Source: Labilithrix luteola
Lineage (GTDB): Bacteria > Myxococcota_A > Polyangia > Polyangiales > Polyangiaceae
Assembly: GCA_026225435.1 (NCBI GenBank)
Contig: JAMFST010000843.1
Coordinates: 1-8,468 of the forward strand
Reading direction: 5' to 3'
Length of the DNA stretch: 8,468 nucleotides
Shown here: positions 6,417 to 8,468 of the stretch, piece after piece
Position numbering within the stretch: the first letter of the stretch is position 1
Layout of the letters: every line of letters begins with the position of its first letter
The notes under the pieces: model-generated
The model's database searches: none
Seen by the model: the letters and a program-made list of their open reading frames with translations, nothing else
What the model was told of the DNA's origin: nothing
Translations under genes and position numbers: made by a program

Positions 6417-7463
6417 ATGAGTGAAGACAACCGACAGTGGCTCCTCGCGCGCAGGCCGAGCGGGCTCGTTACGAGCGACGACTTTCGATGGAACGTGGGG
6501 GCCGTCCCGGACATCGGTGACGGCGAGGTTCTCGTGCGAAACCTCTACCTCTCCTGCGATCCCACGCAGCGGTCGTGGATGGCCGGCAGAACCTACATGC
6601 CGGCCGTCGCGATCGGCGAAGTGATGCGCTCCTTCGCCGCGGGCGTCGTGCAGGTGTCGCGACACCCCGATTTCCGGGAAGGGCAGATCGTCTACGGGCT
6701 GTTCGGGTGGCAGGACTACTGCGTGGCGCGGCCGGACGACCTCTTCAAGATGCAGGTGGTGCCGCCAGGAGTCTCCATCGAGGCCGCCCTCGGCGTGTTC
6801 GGGCTCACGGGGCTCACGGCGTACTTCGGGCTCCTCCACGTCGCGGCTCTCCAGCCTGGGGAGACCGTCGTCGTGTCGGGCGCCGCCGGCGCAACCGGGT
6901 CGGTCGCGGGCCAGATCGCGAAGATCAAGGACTGCCGCGTCGTCGGCATCGCCGGCGGAGCGGAGAAGTGCGACTATCTGACCCGCATCGGCTTCGACGC
7001 GGCGATCGACTACAAGTCGGAAAACGTCATGACCCGGCTCCGAGAGACGTGCCCCAAAGGGGTCAACGTGTTCTTCGACAACGTCGGGGGGAGGCTCCTC
7101 GACGCCGTGTTGCTGCACCTGGCGATGCACGCCCGCGTCGTCCTGTGCGGGTCCATCTCCGGCTACAACGACGCCGCGCCTCAAGGCCCTCGAAATTATA
7201 TGCAGCTGCTCGTCCGGCGGAGCCGGATGGAGGGGTTCGTGATGACGGATTATAACGAGCACTCGCCCGAGGCGATCCACGTGCTGTCGGGCTGGGTACG
7301 CGACGGGCGAATCCAGCACAGGAGCGACGTCGTGACCGGCCTCGAGAACGCCCCCTCCGCGCTCGCGCGCCTCTTCTCCGGCGAGAACCGCGGCAAGCAG
7401 CTCGTCTGCGTCGCGCCTCCCGCTACAGGTGCCGGTGGCGCCGACATGCGTGTCGATCCATGA
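6417..7463 (+). CDS. NADPH-dependent MDR-family double-bond reductase (PTGR/CurA-like)
   Basis: A 348-residue zinc-free medium-chain reductase of the leukotriene B4 dehydrogenase / prostaglandin reductase / curcumin reductase group, which reduces alpha,beta-unsaturated carbonyls. Evidence: the N-terminal WLLARRPSG, the stretch LYLSCDPTQRSWM with the following YMPAV region, LGVFGLTGLTAYFGLL before the nucleotide-binding domain, the dinucleotide loop GAAGATG at 155-161 followed by GQIAKIKDCRVVGIAGG, and FFDNVGG plus LCGSISGYN in the C-terminal half. No structural-zinc cysteine cluster is seen. Next to KS, CLF and KR it is a candidate discrete enoyl reductase, saturating some or all enoyl intermediates, or acting on the finished product. 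No dehydratase that would supply its substrate is in the window. The last 20 or so residues (PPATGAGGADMRVDP) look like a disordered tail; the stop overlaps the next start (ATGA). Confidence 0.9.
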   Translation: MSEDNRQWLLARRPSGLVTSDDFRWNVGAVPDIGDGEVLVRNLYLSCDPTQRSWMAGRTYMPAVAIGEVMRSFAAGVVQVSRHPDFREGQIVYGLFGWQDYCVARPDDLFKMQVVPPGVSIEAALGVFGLTGLTAYFGLLHVAALQPGETVVVSGAAGATGSVAGQIAKIKDCRVVGIAGGAEKCDYLTRIGFDAAIDYKSENVMTRLRETCPKGVNVFFDNVGGRLLDAVLLHLAMHARVVLCGSISGYNDAAPQGPRNYMQLLVRRSRMEGFVMTDYNEHSPEAIHVLSGWVRDGRIQHRSDVVTGLENAPSALARLFSGENRGKQLVCVAPPATGAGGADMRVDP

Positions 7464-8468
7464 CCCGCGAGGGCGGGCCGTTCTTCTTCGGGCCGAGCGA
7501 GAGGCGTCTGTTCGGCTGGTTTCACCCCGCGAAGGCAGACGGGCTGCGTGGCGCCGTCGTGCTGTGCAACCCCTTCGGCTTCGAAGCGATCTGCATGCAC
7601 CGAAGCCTACGGCACTTCGCCGAGACCTTCGCCCGCAAGGGGTTCGCCTCGCTTCGGTTCGACTACGACGGCACCGGCGACTCCGCAGGATCCGACCGCG
7701 ACCCGGAGCGCGTACGCGCCTGGCTGCACAGCATCCACCAGGCGATGGATGTTCTCAAGGAGCGCACGGGCCTCCCGAGCGTTCACCTCTTCGGCATTCG
7801 ACTCGGCGCGGCGCTCGCGGTGCGCGCGGCGACCTCCCGGAGCGACTGCGCCGGCCTGATCGCGGTCGCGCCCGTGGTCTCGCCCGAGCTCTACCTGCGA
7901 GAGCTCGCCGCCTTTCACGGGTGGAGCCGCCTCGAGAAGGCGCCGGATGGCGTGACGGGGATCGATCCGGGAGACCAGGAGGCGACCGGCTTCGTCATCA
8001 CGGCCGCGACCGCCGCCGCGCTGTCGGAGCTCCCTCTGGGGGTGGAGCCGTCGCCACCCGCCCCCCGAGCCCTGGTCATCGAGCCGCACAAGCGCGCCTC
8101 GTCGACTCCGTGGGTCGAGACGCTCGAGAGGCTGGGGGTCAGCGTCGACGTGCGTCGCATCGAGGGGTTCGCCGGCATGAGCACCTTCGCGCACAAGACC
8201 GTCCTGCCTACGCAGATGATCGCCACGTGCGCGACCTGGCTCGCGGCTGGCGCGCCCCCCGTTCGGGCGGTTGCCGCTCCGGCCCCGAGCGCGCCACGCA
8301 CGGAGTCTTCGCCGACGGTCGGCGTCATCGAATCCGCCGTCTTCATCGACGCTCGTCAGAGGCTCTTCGGCATCCTCGCGCGCCCTTCACCAGCGTCTCG
8401 AGCGGCGAGCGCGCGGCATGCCATTCTCCTCCTCAACGCGGGCGCGGAGCACCGGATCGGGCCCAACC
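7460..8468 (+). CDS. Tandem alpha/beta-hydrolase protein, exosortase-A-associated-hydrolase-like (3' partial)
   Basis: Open from the ATG at 7460 (ATGA overlap with the reductase) to the window edge, 336 codons, no stop seen. Domain 1 (about 1-260) is an alpha/beta hydrolase: GAVVLCNPFGFE (first core strand and oxyanion region), FDYDGTGDS at 67-75, the nucleophile-elbow strand HLFGIRLG with Arg114 where Ser is expected (G-I-R-L-G), and a possible catalytic His245 in FAGMSTFAHK. An Ala/Pro-rich linker (about 263-285) follows, then a second hydrolase start from about residue 290: VFIDARQRLFGILARP and AILLLNAGAEHRIGPN, which repeats the layout of domain 1 (shared RLFG, then the core strand). As I recall, exosortase-A-associated type 2 hydrolases also carry Gly-X-Arg-X-Gly, and type 1 members read like the second start. 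A role in chain release, editing or acyl transfer is inference; two fused domains, one possibly non-catalytic, is also possible. Confidence 0.8.
   Translation, partial: MTREGGPFFFGPSERRLFGWFHPAKADGLRGAVVLCNPFGFEAICMHRSLRHFAETFARKGFASLRFDYDGTGDSAGSDRDPERVRAWLHSIHQAMDVLKERTGLPSVHLFGIRLGAALAVRAATSRSDCAGLIAVAPVVSPELYLRELAAFHGWSRLEKAPDGVTGIDPGDQEATGFVITAATAAALSELPLGVEPSPPAPRALVIEPHKRASSTPWVETLERLGVSVDVRRIEGFAGMSTFAHKTVLPTQMIATCATWLAAGAPPVRAVAAPAPSAPRTESSPTVGVIESAVFIDARQRLFGILARPSPASRAASARHAILLLNAGAEHRIGPN

Noticed and set aside
7460..8468. Interpretation of the locus as an exosortase-A exopolysaccharide cluster
   Set aside because: Only the hydrolase resembles that system; the ligase has a proline-type NRPS code, and KS, CLF, KR and prolyl-oxidase genes are not part of it.

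Overview
The window is a single, tightly packed, plus-strand gene run in high-GC DNA (roughly 70% G+C by eye). It is cut at both ends: the first gene lacks its start and the last lacks its end. Long GC-rich codon-biased ORFs, many GTG starts, and start/stop overlaps (GTGA at 1007, 2623 and 4438; ATGA at 7460) point to a high-GC secondary-metabolite producer. A myxobacterium (Myxococcota) is my best guess because of the alpha/beta hydrolase type at the right end and the general style, but an actinomycete or another high-GC bacterium cannot be excluded. No RNA gene, mobile element, CRISPR array or gene-free stretch over 300 bases is present.

Left third (1-2889): three genes form the classic trio that makes a pyrrole-2-carboxyl thioester from L-proline. 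They are an acyl-CoA-dehydrogenase-like flavoenzyme (prolyl-carrier-protein oxidase), a stand-alone adenylation enzyme whose substrate code reads D-L-F-Y-F-A-L-V-C-K (one residue from the proline code of PltF/RedM/CloN4-type enzymes, as I remember it), and a small peptidyl carrier protein of the PltL/RedO/CloN5 type.

Middle (2890-5652): after the only real intergenic gap (70 bp, relatively AT-rich, with inverted repeats) come a second, acidic acyl carrier protein, a ketosynthase with an intact Cys-His-His set, and a ketosynthase-like partner that has lost all three catalytic residues, i.e. a chain-length-factor (CLF) type subunit. This is a minimal type II polyketide/fatty-acid synthase.

Right (5639-8468): a FabG-type ketoreductase, a zinc-free MDR-family NADPH double-bond reductase, and the start of an unusual protein that joins two alpha/beta-hydrolase domains in tandem, the first with Arg where the nucleophilic Ser is expected.

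Working model (inference): L-proline is adenylated, loaded on the first carrier protein and oxidised to pyrrolyl-2-carboxyl-S-PCP. The KS/CLF pair uses this as a starter and extends it on the second carrier protein. The ketoreductase and MDR reductase adjust the chain, and the hydrolase region may release or edit it. The product would be a 2-acyl-, alkenyl- or polyenyl-pyrrole built by discrete type II enzymes. No dehydratase, malonyl transferase or phosphopantetheinyl transferase is in the window; they would have to lie outside it.
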